A stretch of 64,000 bases of DNA from Amycolatopsis rifamycinica (GTDB taxonomy: Bacteria > Actinomycetota > Actinomycetes > Mycobacteriales > Pseudonocardiaceae). The stretch covers positions 1 through 64,000 of the forward strand of contig NZ_JMQI01000015.1 of assembly GCF_000695625.1 (NCBI RefSeq), in the 5' to 3' direction. The notes beneath the pieces are model-generated. The model saw nothing but the letters and a program-made list of their open reading frames with translations. It had not been told where the DNA came from and did no database searches. This document shows positions 54,651-63,359 of this stretch, one piece after another. The position numbers were made by a program, and so were the translations under genes. Within the stretch, counting starts at the first letter, position 1; each line of letters starts with the position of its first letter.

Positions 54651-54859
54651 GGTCAAATGGCGTGAATTGGAGCTGGAGCGACGTGGTGTCCAGTAATGCC
54701 GACGTGCTCGCCCGATCCTCGGGCGCCACCGCCCCGAACGGCGGCTCCAAGGCAACCTTCCATGCCGCGGAGCACGGGACGGTCAACCTGCAAGCTACGG
54801 CGGCATGTGTCGGCTGTGACGAAGTGAAGACGTGGAAGATCGTGGCCGAGGTCAAATAG
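54647..54859 (+). pseudogene. C-terminal remnant of a small Ig-like/I42-like secreted protein
   Basis: GTG 54647 (GTGA overlap with the MFS stop) opens a 70-aa frame: GVNWSWSDVVSSNADVLARSSGATAPNGGSKATFHAAEHGTVNLQATAACVGCDEVKTWKIVAEVK. The W, the GG...ATFHA...GTVNLQATA pattern and the two Cys resemble the C-terminal half of chagasin-like (I42) or other Ig-like lipoprotein domains in actinomycetes. No signal peptide or first half is present, so I read it as a fragment of a transferred or deleted gene. It could also be a short coupled gene. Confidence 0.45.
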
Positions 54860-55159
54860 CGGACAATCGCTTGTCCCGTGATGTCTCTGCTGTCCATGAT
54901 GTCCCGGGACAGGCGGTCGGTCATGAGCGCACTGTTCTGCCGCTGAGCGCTGACAGGGTCAGTGTGCCGGCCTCGCCGTGCGGTGCCACACTTCGCGCCA
55001 TCGGTAGGCGGTGCGTACCGAATCCCCGGGCGGGGCGCGGACGGATCGGCGGGAGCTCGCGTCCGCGGCAGCACGCGGTCGGCACTCGATATCCGCTCAT
55101 GCCGCCGGCCGAGCGTCCACGTCCGGTCATGCCGACGAGCGTGTATGGACTTCATCTCG

Positions 55160-56116
55160 TCATATCTCTGCGTCCCGGCTACGCGACGCGCCGGCCCGGT
55201 CCAACAGCTCGGCGGTCGCCTCCCACAAGCGCCGCTCCCGGTCGCGGTCGTGCGCGACCGGCTGGACCTCCGTCAGCTTGGTCTTCACCACGAACGCGCC
55301 CGCACGCAGGTGTGCCCACTGGTCGTCGAGGGCCATCGCGGCCAGCAGCGGCCCCGAGCGCTGCGGCGTCGAGACGCCGGGAATCCGGCCCAGCGCACGG
55401 CTTACCGCCTGGAACGCCGCAGGGGCGCCGCGGCCCAGCGCGGTGCCGGGCATCCAGCCCGGCTCGAACACGGACACGGCGATCCCCGGGCCGGCTTGGC
55501 GCTGCAGCTCGTGGGCGTAGTAGAGGATCGCGAGCTTGGCGTTGGAGTAGGCGACGCCGGAGGCTGCCATGCCCGGGGTTTGCTCGCCGCCGGCCGGGCG
55601 GGCGAGCTCGACGGGGTCCGCCCACTTCGCCTCGGGCACGTGCAGCAGCTTGCGCCAGAAGTTGGCGTGGTAGGTGTTCGAGCCGACGAGCACCACCCGC
55701 GCCGGGGCGGTGAACGAGCTGAGCAGGTCGCCGATGAGCTGAGCGTGGGCGAGGTAATTGACGGCGAAGGTCAGCTCGTAGCCGTCGGCCGAGACCCGCC
55801 GGGTGTCGGCCGACATGGTGCCGGCGTTGGCGACCAGCGCGCGCAACGGACGGACGGCGCCGTCGGCGAGGAGGCCGCGGACGGTGGCCGCGGCGGCACG
55901 GACGTCGGCCAGGCTCGCCAGGTCGCAGCCGATCGCGTGGACGCGCGCCCCGAGGGCACCAGCCTCGTCGGCGACCGCGGTCAGGTCGCGCCCGGCGCGG
56001 CCGACGAGCAGCAGGTCGGGTCGCTTCCCGTCCGGACGGCCCGCCATGGCCAGCACGGCGTGGCGGCCCAGGTTGCGCGTCGGGCCGGTGATCAGGACGG
56101 TTCCGGGTTCGGTCAT
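55160..56116 (-). CDS. short-chain dehydrogenase/reductase
   Basis: A 318-aa SDR. The cofactor motif is TVLITGPTRNLGRHAVLAM (TGxxxxxG variant), NAG is in ALVANAGTMSAD, the catalytic Ser region is VVLVGSNTY, and YSNAKLA holds the active-site YxxxK (GVAYSNAKLAIL). It resembles retinol dehydrogenase/protochlorophyllide reductase-like SDRs. The start MTEPGTVLIT at 56116 diverges from an XRE regulator at 56210 (93 bp apart), the arrangement of a self-contained regulator-reductase unit. Substrate unknown. Confidence 0.88.
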   Translation of the reverse strand: MTEPGTVLITGPTRNLGRHAVLAMAGRPDGKRPDLLLVGRAGRDLTAVADEAGALGARVHAIGCDLASLADVRAAAATVRGLLADGAVRPLRALVANAGTMSADTRRVSADGYELTFAVNYLAHAQLIGDLLSSFTAPARVVLVGSNTYHANFWRKLLHVPEAKWADPVELARPAGGEQTPGMAASGVAYSNAKLAILYYAHELQRQAGPGIAVSVFEPGWMPGTALGRGAPAAFQAVSRALGRIPGVSTPQRSGPLLAAMALDDQWAHLRAGAFVVKTKLTEVQPVAHDRDRERRLWEATAELLDRAGASRSRDAEI

Positions 56117-56209
56117 GGCTCCAGCCTGCGAACCGGGCCCGGCCGCAGCCAGTCGTCCGGTTTTCGTAGGACCACCAGGGCCAGGACAACCAGTGCGGGC
56201 TCGTCCAGA

Positions 56210-57058
56210 ATGGACGGCGTGGAAGCGTGGGAGTTCGGCCGGACGCTGCGCCGCTGGCGCGACCGGGTGGCACCCGAGGCCGTCGGTGTCCCGGCGGGCC
56301 GGCGGCGCCGCGCCAGCGGTTTGCGCCGCGAAGAACTGGCCGCGCTCGCCGGCGTCTCGACCGACTACCTCACCCGCCTCGAGCAGGGACGCGCGAGGGC
56401 GCCGTCGCCCCAGGTCGTGGAGTCGCTGGCGCGCGCGCTGCGCCTGGCCGATGCCGAACGTGACCTGCTCTACCGGCTGGCCGGGCACGCCGCGCCCGGT
56501 CCGGACGTCGTGCCGTCGCGGGTCACCCCGAGCGTGCAACGGCTGCTCGACCGGCTGTCGCACACCCCGGTGGTCGTCTACGACGCCACCTGGACGCTTG
56601 TGCTGGCCAACGCTCCCTACAACGCACTCATGGGCGACACGACCACCTGGGGCGGGCTGGAACGCAACGCCGTCTGGCGCAACCTCGCCCGGCTGCCTTC
56701 CCGCGTCGTGCACACCCCGCGCGAACAGGCCGAACACGAAGCCCGCCTAGTGGCCGACCTGCGCCTAACCGCGTCGCGCTACCCCGCCGACCGCGCGCTG
56801 CGGCGTCTGCTCGCCGACCTGGCCGCGGGCAGCGCGCGGTTCGCCGAACTCTGGGACGCCGAGGCACCCCCACCCCCGGCCGACCCGTCCCGGCGCAAGA
56901 CCATCGACCACCCGGCGGTCGGCCTGATCAACCTCGATTGCGACACGCTGCTCGTCGCCTTGGACGACCTGCGCATCAGCGTCTACACCGCCGAGCCCGG
57001 CAGCGAAGACGCCGACCGCCTGGCGCTGGCCGCCGTCCTCGGCACCCAGTCGCTCTAG
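56210..57058 (+). CDS. XRE family regulator with MmyB-like ligand domain
   Basis: A 282-aa regulator with the HTH GLRREELAALAGVSTDYLTRLEQGRARAPSPQVVESLARALRLADAERDLLYRLAG and MmyB-like domain VVVYDATWTLVLANAPYNALMGDTTTWGGLERNAVWRNLARLPSRVVHTPREQAEHEARLVADLR. ATG 56210 is chosen; GTG 56219 (VEAWEFGRTLRRWRDR) is an alternative. It is close in design to the one at 34938, each paired with a divergent enzyme gene. Confidence 0.88.
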   Translation: MDGVEAWEFGRTLRRWRDRVAPEAVGVPAGRRRRASGLRREELAALAGVSTDYLTRLEQGRARAPSPQVVESLARALRLADAERDLLYRLAGHAAPGPDVVPSRVTPSVQRLLDRLSHTPVVVYDATWTLVLANAPYNALMGDTTTWGGLERNAVWRNLARLPSRVVHTPREQAEHEARLVADLRLTASRYPADRALRRLLADLAAGSARFAELWDAEAPPPPADPSRRKTIDHPAVGLINLDCDTLLVALDDLRISVYTAEPGSEDADRLALAAVLGTQSL

Positions 57059-57109
57059 CTGTGCACCCAACGCCTCCGGTCCTCGTCACAGCCACTCGAA
57101 TCCGTCGCG

Positions 57110-57415
57110 TCATCTTTCCTTCTCCCAATCTGACAAAGGAAATGTCTTACCCGACCGTCCACACTGAAGATCCATATGGAGAGTCAGCGACACGATTCTG
57201 TACACCGTCACGCCCGTTTCGCCCTGGCGAGCAATGGCGTTGGTTCTCTGGATCGAAACGCCACACAAGCGCTGACCTGTCGTGCGCAGGCCGGAAGAAC
57301 GCTCGACGCGGCTGCGACTCGGTACCGGCCAGGCGTCTTGTGCGACTGCGGCAGCCGGCATCATGGCGACCACTACGGCTGCGACGATCGTGGCCAGTCG
57401 TTTCCCGCTGTTCAT
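57110..57415 (-). CDS. small secreted hypothetical protein
   Basis: A 101-aa protein read from ATG 57415 with GAGGGG five bases before it. An obvious signal peptide (MNSGKRLATIVAAVVVAMMPAAAVA, cut before QDAWP) is followed by about 75 mature residues with two Cys (QRLCGVSIQRTN, LQCGRSGKTF). Base composition is lower in GC than the neighbours. I recognise no family. The rest of 57059-57615 is otherwise empty. Confidence 0.5.
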   Translation of the reverse strand: MNSGKRLATIVAAVVVAMMPAAAVAQDAWPVPSRSRVERSSGLRTTGQRLCGVSIQRTNAIARQGETGVTVYRIVSLTLHMDLQCGRSGKTFPLSDWEKER

Positions 57416-57615
57416 CCAGCCCCTCATCACGCCAGTCACGACGGTTCGGCGGCTTCGCCTCCCTCCCTGGGCTCAGCACGCCGAACCGTCTGCCGACACC
57501 GGATCCACCGGCTCACCTTCGCCACTGGAACGACGGCCGCCACACTGCACCACAGGAGCCACGGCCGAGGAGCGGATTCTGGACAAAGCTGGACGTTGGT
57601 GAACGTCGCAATTTG

Positions 57616-60300
57616 CTACCGGCGCCGAGGTGGCAGCGACTTGAGTACGGCGTCGGCGCGCTGGACGCCGAGCCGGCACGACGCTTGCTCGTGGATGGCC
57701 TGCGCCTGTTCGGCGTGGCCTCGCGCGGCCGGGACGTCGCCGCGTTCGAGGTCGACGCTCGCCGTGGCGAGCAGGCTGTCGGCCAGGATCAAGCTGTGCC
57801 CGGTCTCCGTGCTGATGACCCGTGCGCGGCCGGCCGCGTCGTAGGCTTCGCCGAACGCCTTCCGGTGCCGGTGGACCGCGGACAAGGCGACCAGCGCGTC
57901 ACCGCGTCCACGAGGGTGGTTTGCTTCGGTCGACAGGTCCAGCGCCGATTCGAGTTCGACGCGGGCCGCTTCGACATCGCCGAGTTCGATCATGACCGTG
58001 CCGATGACGTGGTGTGCACCGGCCTGCGTCCGAAGCATGGCCAGCCGGGTAGCGTTGACCAAGGCGTCGCGGGCGACCACCAGGGCATTTTCGTGGTCGC
58101 CCAGGTCGCGGAACGCTCCCGCCAGGTTGGCGAGAACACTCGCCTCGTCTGCGTGCTCGCCGGTCGACCGGCACAGGTCGAGACCGGTCCGGTAGTGCTC
58201 GACAGCACGCTCGAGCTCACCGAGCGCTTGGCTGGACCGGCCGGCGTGACTTTCCGCGAGCTGGAGCCCGGCGGCGTAGCCCTGCCGGGTCGCCGTCTCG
58301 ATCGCCCGGGTGTGGAGGTCGTAGGCACCGCGGAGGTCACCGAGTTCCCAGAGTGCGTCGCCCAGCACGACGAGGTTCGGGACGGACGCGGCCCCCTCCC
58401 CCACCAGCTCGAGGTCGACGGATTGCCGGTAGTACTCAGCGGCGTCCCGGAGCCGACCCATCGAGATCGACGTGCGTCCCAGGTCGCTCAGGACCAGTCC
58501 CCGGAGGTTCGGCGCGTTCAGCTCACCGGCGAGTTTCGCCGCCTCGTCGAGGTAGCGAAGCGCTTGCTCGTGATCCGCCCTGCTCCAGTACGCGCCGCTG
58601 AGTACCCGCAGGCACAGCACCTGCCCGGCCGCGCTTCCGGCTTCGCGCGCCGCGGTGAGCGAGGCCTCGCTGACCGGAATCCACTCCGCGGAACGGCGAC
58701 GTTCGAATTCCGGGTGCAGGGCAACGCAGAGCTGAGTCGACAGAGCGTCGAGGCCTGTCTCGGCGGCCTGCCGGGCCAGCGCCGTCAAGGTGGTGAATTC
58801 GACGTCGAACCAGGCGAGCGCTTCGTCAGCTGCCGAGAACGAAGATTCCCGGTGGCGGAAGCTCGCGTACTCGTCCCGGTACGAGCGCGGATGCCGCAGC
58901 TGCGCTGCCTCGGTGGCCAGCCCGGCGTAGTGGCCGATCAGCCGGTGCAGCGCGCGAGCCCGCTGGTCGTGGTCATCGTCTGCCAGGCAGCGAGCCCGCG
59001 CCCACGAGTGCAGGAGCGCGTGCTGGACGTACCGCGCCGGTGTCCGTTCCACGACGAGGTGCAGGTCGAGCAAGGTGTACATGACCGGCATCAGGGTTTC
59101 CGGTTCCAACTCCGCCGCGTGGGCGAGTGCCGGGAACGTGATCCTGCCAGCCGGGAACAGGCCGCAGAGGCGGAACACCCGTTGCACTTCGGGTTCCAGC
59201 GCCCGGTACGACAGCGAGATGGCGGTCCGCACCGCGGTCTCCCGGTCGACGGCCGCGTCGAGAACCGCGAGGGGGTCGGCCGAACGGAGCTCCTCGACCA
59301 TCGTGGCAAGCGGCGTGCCCGGCCGCACGCGGGCGATCGCCGCGGCGATCCGCAGCGCGAGCGGCAGCCGTCCGCAGACCTCGGCCAGCTCGACGGCCGC
59401 CGCTCGATCGGCGTCGACCCGATCCGGGCCGGCGGTGCGCCCGACCAGCACGACGGCGTCGTCCACCGCGAGCGGCCCCAGCTCCCGCGACTCGGCACCT
59501 TCCCGGGCGACCAACCCGATCAGCCGGGTACGGCTGGTGATCAACACGGCGCATCCCGGCGTACCGGGCAGCAAGGGACGGATCTGCTCGGCGCTGCTCG
59601 CGTCGTCGAGCACTATCAGCACACGCCGTCCGGCGACCGCGGACCGGAAGCGCGCCGCGAGCTGGTCCGGCTCCCTCGGCAGATCACGTTCGCGCGTTCC
59701 CAACGCGCGCAAGAACCCCGTCAGAACGTCCGCCGGGTCGGCCGGACGGGCATCGGCGAACCCCCGCAAGTCGGCGAACAACTGGCCATCGGGGAAGCCC
59801 GGCGCGGCCCGGTGCGCCCAGCGGATCGCCACCGCCGACTTGCCTACCCCCGGCATCCCCGTGAGCAACGCGACCCGGCTGTCCGACGAGCCGGTCAGCA
59901 GCCGATCGAGCGCGGCGAGGTCCGACTCGCGCCCCACGAAGCCGCCGACACCGAGAGGCAGCTGCCGGGGAACCGGCGGACCGTCGCCCGCCTGTTTCTC
60001 CGAGTGCAGGTGGCCGGCCACCCGAAACCATGCATCGTTCCAGCTGCCCCACTCCGCACGGGGAACCCCCAACGCGATCACGATCCGGTCGAACACGTCG
60101 GACGGTGGGTGGATCTTGCCGGAAATGTACGCGTGCACGGTCGAGCGGGGCACATCGACCAGGCGAGCAAGATCGGCCAGGCTGACCCGGGCTTTACCCG
60201 TGCCCCGAGCCGCCAGCCGGCGCAACAGGTCGACCTCGCGCACAAAGCCGGTGACGTCGGCGATCCGGGCGGGATCCGGCCCGTCGACATCGCTACCCAT
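57616..60300 (-). CDS. HTH-NB-ARC-TPR regulator (AfsR/STAND-like)
   Basis: An 894-aa protein from ATG 60300. Residues 36-82 are an XRE-type HTH (VSLADLARLVDVPRSTVHAYISGK). Residues 120-420 are an NB-ARC ATPase: FVGRESDLAALDRLL, Walker A GMPGVGKSA (148-156), Walker B RRVLIVLDDASSAEQI, and GLPLAL-like GRLPLALRIAAAI. Residues 560-880 carry TPR repeats (VLSGAYWSRADHEQALRYLDEAAKLAGE, LVVLGDALWELGDLRGAYDLHTRAIE, HADEASVLANLAGAFRDLGDHENALVVARDAL). It is a common actinomycete STAND regulator; target genes are unknown. Confidence 0.88.
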   Translation of the reverse strand: MGSDVDGPDPARIADVTGFVREVDLLRRLAARGTGKARVSLADLARLVDVPRSTVHAYISGKIHPPSDVFDRIVIALGVPRAEWGSWNDAWFRVAGHLHSEKQAGDGPPVPRQLPLGVGGFVGRESDLAALDRLLTGSSDSRVALLTGMPGVGKSAVAIRWAHRAAPGFPDGQLFADLRGFADARPADPADVLTGFLRALGTRERDLPREPDQLAARFRSAVAGRRVLIVLDDASSAEQIRPLLPGTPGCAVLITSRTRLIGLVAREGAESRELGPLAVDDAVVLVGRTAGPDRVDADRAAAVELAEVCGRLPLALRIAAAIARVRPGTPLATMVEELRSADPLAVLDAAVDRETAVRTAISLSYRALEPEVQRVFRLCGLFPAGRITFPALAHAAELEPETLMPVMYTLLDLHLVVERTPARYVQHALLHSWARARCLADDDHDQRARALHRLIGHYAGLATEAAQLRHPRSYRDEYASFRHRESSFSAADEALAWFDVEFTTLTALARQAAETGLDALSTQLCVALHPEFERRRSAEWIPVSEASLTAAREAGSAAGQVLCLRVLSGAYWSRADHEQALRYLDEAAKLAGELNAPNLRGLVLSDLGRTSISMGRLRDAAEYYRQSVDLELVGEGAASVPNLVVLGDALWELGDLRGAYDLHTRAIETATRQGYAAGLQLAESHAGRSSQALGELERAVEHYRTGLDLCRSTGEHADEASVLANLAGAFRDLGDHENALVVARDALVNATRLAMLRTQAGAHHVIGTVMIELGDVEAARVELESALDLSTEANHPRGRGDALVALSAVHRHRKAFGEAYDAAGRARVISTETGHSLILADSLLATASVDLERGDVPAARGHAEQAQAIHEQASCRLGVQRADAVLKSLPPRRR

Positions 60301-60526
60301 CCGCCTCGCACCTTCCACCACGTCTGTCCCGGCCCGATCCAACCGCACAAGCCCCCGCCACGCGACAGCTGTGCTGTGGCGTCCGGAGGCGGCCAGGACG
60401 ACGCTTACAGCGATCAGCGCTGCCTGCTCCGCCTGAGCGCGCCACATCAAGCCGATCCGGTCGTGCCGGACGGCCAGCGCGTCACGGAAGTTTCCGCACC
60501 TCACGCTGGCCGCCGCGCAGCCGACG

Positions 60527-60709
60527 GTGGCTTCGAAACCCGGGCAGCGCTGGCTCACGGCCGACGAGCTGTCGGCGTGGCGCGCCTTCATGCGGCTCGC
60601 CCAGCGCCTGCCTGCGACCCTGGAAGCGCAGCTCCAGCGGAACGCCCGGTTGAGCTTCCTCGAGTACTACGTGCTCACACACCTGTCGGAGCAGCCCGAT
60701 CGCCGTTAG
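60527..60709 (+). pseudogene. N-terminal fragment of a MarR regulator
   Basis: GTG 60527 to TAG 60707 encodes 60 aa: RWLTADELSAWRAFMRLAQRLPATLEAQLQRNARLSFLEYYVLTHLSEQPDRR. This is the first helix pair of the common MarR group (usual continuation: MRMSELA, the HTH). It stops exactly before the HTH, so the product cannot bind DNA. Right of it the sequence switches to an unrelated minus-strand frame, showing a deletion or insertion junction near 60710. Confidence 0.7.
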
Positions 60710-61020
60710 ACCCACCCCGTCACCCCCGCGGGACTTCCGCCCCGCAGGTGCAGCACGAAGTACCCGCGCGGACTCCGCACGCCACTGACCATGGGAACAG
60801 GCCGGGCGATCCATTCGTCATACGGCAGCGATTCGTCGGGGACAAGGATCTTCTCCACAGGCCGCGCGGCCGCCAGCTCGGCGGTGTTGGCGAGTCCGAC
60901 GACCGTGGCGCGCTGAACGGCAGTGACGTACGTCTGGAACAGCACGTCGGCGAGCTGAGACACGGAATCTGTGACGCCCAGCTGCGCCGGATACCGACAC
61001 TGATCACCATGCATGCGCAT
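60706..61020 (-). CDS. hypothetical protein in remnant zone
   Basis: A 104-aa frame, MRMHGDQCRYPAQLGVTDSVSQLADVLFQTYVTAVQRATVVGLANTAELAAARPVEKILVPDESLPYDEWIARPVPMVSGVRSPRGYFVLHLRGG. Amino acid use is protein-like, and the start overlaps the end of a similar frame at 61004. No family recognised. It could be a real two-gene operon or debris of a larger gene. Confidence 0.35.
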   Translation of the reverse strand: MRMHGDQCRYPAQLGVTDSVSQLADVLFQTYVTAVQRATVVGLANTAELAAARPVEKILVPDESLPYDEWIARPVPMVSGVRSPRGYFVLHLRGGSPAGVTGWV

Positions 61021-61255
61021 CGACGACGCTGATGGTGCCGCTCAGGTCCCGGGCCTCGTATTCGGCGGCAGGCTCGATTCTCTGACCGCCGGGCTGCAGC
61101 AGCTCGTTCAGCTGCGCGTCGGCTTCGGGCATGTCGAGTTCCGCGAGCACGACCTGGCCAAGCTGGAACGCCAACGGCCCCCCTGCGGCCATTTCTGGCT
61201 CCACCGTCGCGACGACCATACAGGCAGACAATTCCTTACGCGGAGCGTCACCCAT
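61004..61255 (-). CDS. small hypothetical protein in remnant zone
   Basis: An 83-aa frame ending EYEARDLSGTISVVDAHAW with LAFQLGQVVLAELDMPEADAQLNELLQPGGQRIEPAAEYE before it. Overlaps the next frame by 17 bp. Unrecognised; similar doubts apply as for its neighbour. Confidence 0.3.
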   Translation of the reverse strand: MGDAPRKELSACMVVATVEPEMAAGGPLAFQLGQVVLAELDMPEADAQLNELLQPGGQRIEPAAEYEARDLSGTISVVDAHAW

Positions 61256-61275
61256 CCGAGCAAGCCGTTTCTATG

Positions 61276-61585
61276 TCACGCGGTGGCGGCTGGCTCGGCC
61301 CAATACGCCGCATCGCGGCCGTAGTTCGGCGTGGTGAATGCACGGTCCCAGGCCGCACCGGGCTCGAGGAGCTCGCCACGGGGCGACCTCCGCATAGAGG
61401 ACGCGCCGGGAATTGAGCGCACCCTCATGCAAAGCGGGGCCGTCGGTTGACACCGCGCCACTGGGCACGGCGACCTCGAAGTTACGGGCCAGCGCGGTTC
61501 GGGCAGTGGCTTCAACGCACACGTTCGTCTGCAAGCGGGTAGTCGCGGTCGACCTGCGCGGCGACTGGCCGTCAACTTTGCGCAC
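61276..61585 (-). pseudogene. frameshifted isochorismatase-family hydrolase remnant
   Basis: One frame reads TNVCVEATARTALARNFEVAVPSGAVSTDGPALHEGALNSRRVLYAEVAPW (61528-61376), including the family's nucleophilic Cys motif TNVCVE. A shifted frame then gives RGELLEPGAAWDRAFTTPNYGRDAAYWAEP up to a stop at 61276. The bases TGGCGAGCTC at the join fit loss of two bases from TGGCGCGAGCTC. The first half of the enzyme is scrambled; a possible original start, MTFEADPYA, is at 61727. Confidence 0.75.
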
Positions 61586-61954
61586 CGCCAGAGCGGCTCC
61601 CTACCTGACCGGCCTCGGCTGGACGCTGGCCGGAGGGCTCAGGCTCGGCGCGCCGGGGACCTCGACAGCGACGTGCACCGCCAACACCCTCCGGGCATCG
61701 TGCGTAGGGATCCGCCTCGAACGTCATCTGCCGGCGCAGCACTGCCGTCGGCGGTGACGAGCCCATCGCCGTGCAGGTTGGGATAGGTCCGGTTCTGGTC
61801 GTAGGTCTTGGTCAGCAGTGTGGCCCGAGCCGCCCGGCCGGATGCGGGGCGTCGGGTCGGATCCGGACACGTCTTCGGCAGGGTGCGCACCGGCCCACGG
61901 TCATGTCCGGATCTGGCTAGCGCGGCCGGGCCCGAGTCGCCTACACCTGAGGAC

Positions 61955-63340
61955 ATGACGACATTCTCGGCCGTGGTCACGACGGGCATCTACTGTCGTC
62001 CCGGGTGCGGGGCGAAGCCGCTCGCGGAGAACGTGAAGACGTTCGAGCTGGCCGCTGGGGCAGAGGCGGCGGGGTTCCGCGCGTGCCTGCGCTGCCGCCC
62101 GTACCGCGTCGCCGGCCCGGTCGCCACCGACGCGCCGGAGCTGGTCTGCCGCGCGGTGCAGCTGATCATCGCCGGGGTGCTGGACACCGGGACGGAGGCG
62201 GCCCTCGGCGAGCGGCTGGCGGTTTCGCCCCGGCATCTGCGCCGGCTCTTCCGTGACCACCTCGGCGTGACGCCGGACGGGCTGGCCCGCTCGCGGCGGG
62301 CGCACTTCGCGCGCCGGCTGCTCGACGACTCCGACCTGACTGTCGCCGACATCGCGTTCGCGTCCGGGTTCGGCAGCCTCCGCCAGTTCAACCGGGACAT
62401 GAAGCTGGTCTTCCGTGCCTCCCCGGTCGAGTTGCGCAACCGGCGCCGCAAGGCCGACCGGCTCGCCGCGGACGGCGGGCTGATGATGCGGCTGCCGTTC
62501 TCACCGCCCCTGCACTGGGAGGCGCTGAGCGCGTTCCTGGCCGAGCGTGCGGTCCCCGGTGTGGAGTCGGTACGAAAAGGCGTCTATCGCCGCACGATCA
62601 GCCTCGACGGCGAGGCGGGCGTCATCGAGGTGACGCGCGGGAGCGACGACCACCTCCTGCTCACCGCACACATGCCGTTCTGGGAAGGGCTCATCCACGT
62701 CGTCGACCGCGTCGGGCGGATGTTCGGCGTCGACGCCGATCCGGCACCGGCCGAAGCCGGGCTCGCCGCCGACCCGGTGCTCGGCCCGCTGCTGCACGCC
62801 CGGCCCGGCCTGCGTGTGCCCGGGGCTTGGGGGCCCTTCGAGATCGCCGTGGAAGCCGTGCTCAGCCAGTACAGCGTCCGCACGCGGGTGCGGCGGCAGC
62901 TGGCCGGGCTCGTCGAGGCGGCGGGCCGGCCGGTGCCGGGCCTCGAGCACGACCTCACCCACCTGTTCCCGTCGGCCGGGACCCTGGCCCGGGCGGACCT
63001 GACCGCGGCCCGGCTGTCCGCGGCGACCGAGCGGACGCTGCGCACGTTCGCCTCAGCGGTAGCAGCCGACGAGAACCTGCTCGACCCCGGCGCGAGCCTG
63101 GCCGGCTGCACCGCGGCGCTGACCGCGGTGCCCGGCATCGAGCCGAGCACCGCCCAGGAGATCGCGCTGAGGCTGGGCCACGCCGACGCCTTTCCGGCCG
63201 CCGAGCGCACGCTCGAGACGGCGTTGCGCGAACTCGGCCCCTCCGCCGACGCCGGCCGGCTGGCCGCCGCCTGGCACCCCTGGCGCGCCTTCGCCGCCAC
63301 CCACCTGATCGCCGCCGGTGTGTCCACATCGGCGGGTTGA
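61955..63340 (+). CDS. Ada-type zinc/AraC domain fused to AlkA-like glycosylase domain
   Basis: A 461-aa protein. The start ATG 61955 (MTTFSAVVTTGIYCRPGCGAKPL) is near GAGG; it lacks the 25 residues that usually precede GIYCRPSC. The Ada-type zinc site is YCRPGCG...RACLRCRPY. An AraC HTH follows (ALGERLAVSPRHLRRLFRDHLGVTPDGLARSRRAHFARRLLDDSDLTVADIAFASGFGSLRQFNRDMKLVF). The last 280 residues are AlkA N-terminal plus HhH-GPD. The HhH is PGIEPSTAQEIALRLG and the catalytic-Asp segment reads DAFPAAERTLE, with Glu where AlkA enzymes have Asp. It may be a regulator or an altered alkyl-base glycosylase. Confidence 0.85.
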   Translation: MTTFSAVVTTGIYCRPGCGAKPLAENVKTFELAAGAEAAGFRACLRCRPYRVAGPVATDAPELVCRAVQLIIAGVLDTGTEAALGERLAVSPRHLRRLFRDHLGVTPDGLARSRRAHFARRLLDDSDLTVADIAFASGFGSLRQFNRDMKLVFRASPVELRNRRRKADRLAADGGLMMRLPFSPPLHWEALSAFLAERAVPGVESVRKGVYRRTISLDGEAGVIEVTRGSDDHLLLTAHMPFWEGLIHVVDRVGRMFGVDADPAPAEAGLAADPVLGPLLHARPGLRVPGAWGPFEIAVEAVLSQYSVRTRVRRQLAGLVEAAGRPVPGLEHDLTHLFPSAGTLARADLTAARLSAATERTLRTFASAVAADENLLDPGASLAGCTAALTAVPGIEPSTAQEIALRLGHADAFPAAERTLETALRELGPSADAGRLAAAWHPWRAFAATHLIAAGVSTSAG

Positions 63341-63359
63341 ACACCGAAAAGGAGAACGG

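Noticed and set aside
56938..61032. A 1364-codon plus-strand frame over the NB-ARC regulator
   Set aside because: It is the mirror of the HTH-NB-ARC-TPR gene, which has intact ATPase motifs; the plus frame has none.
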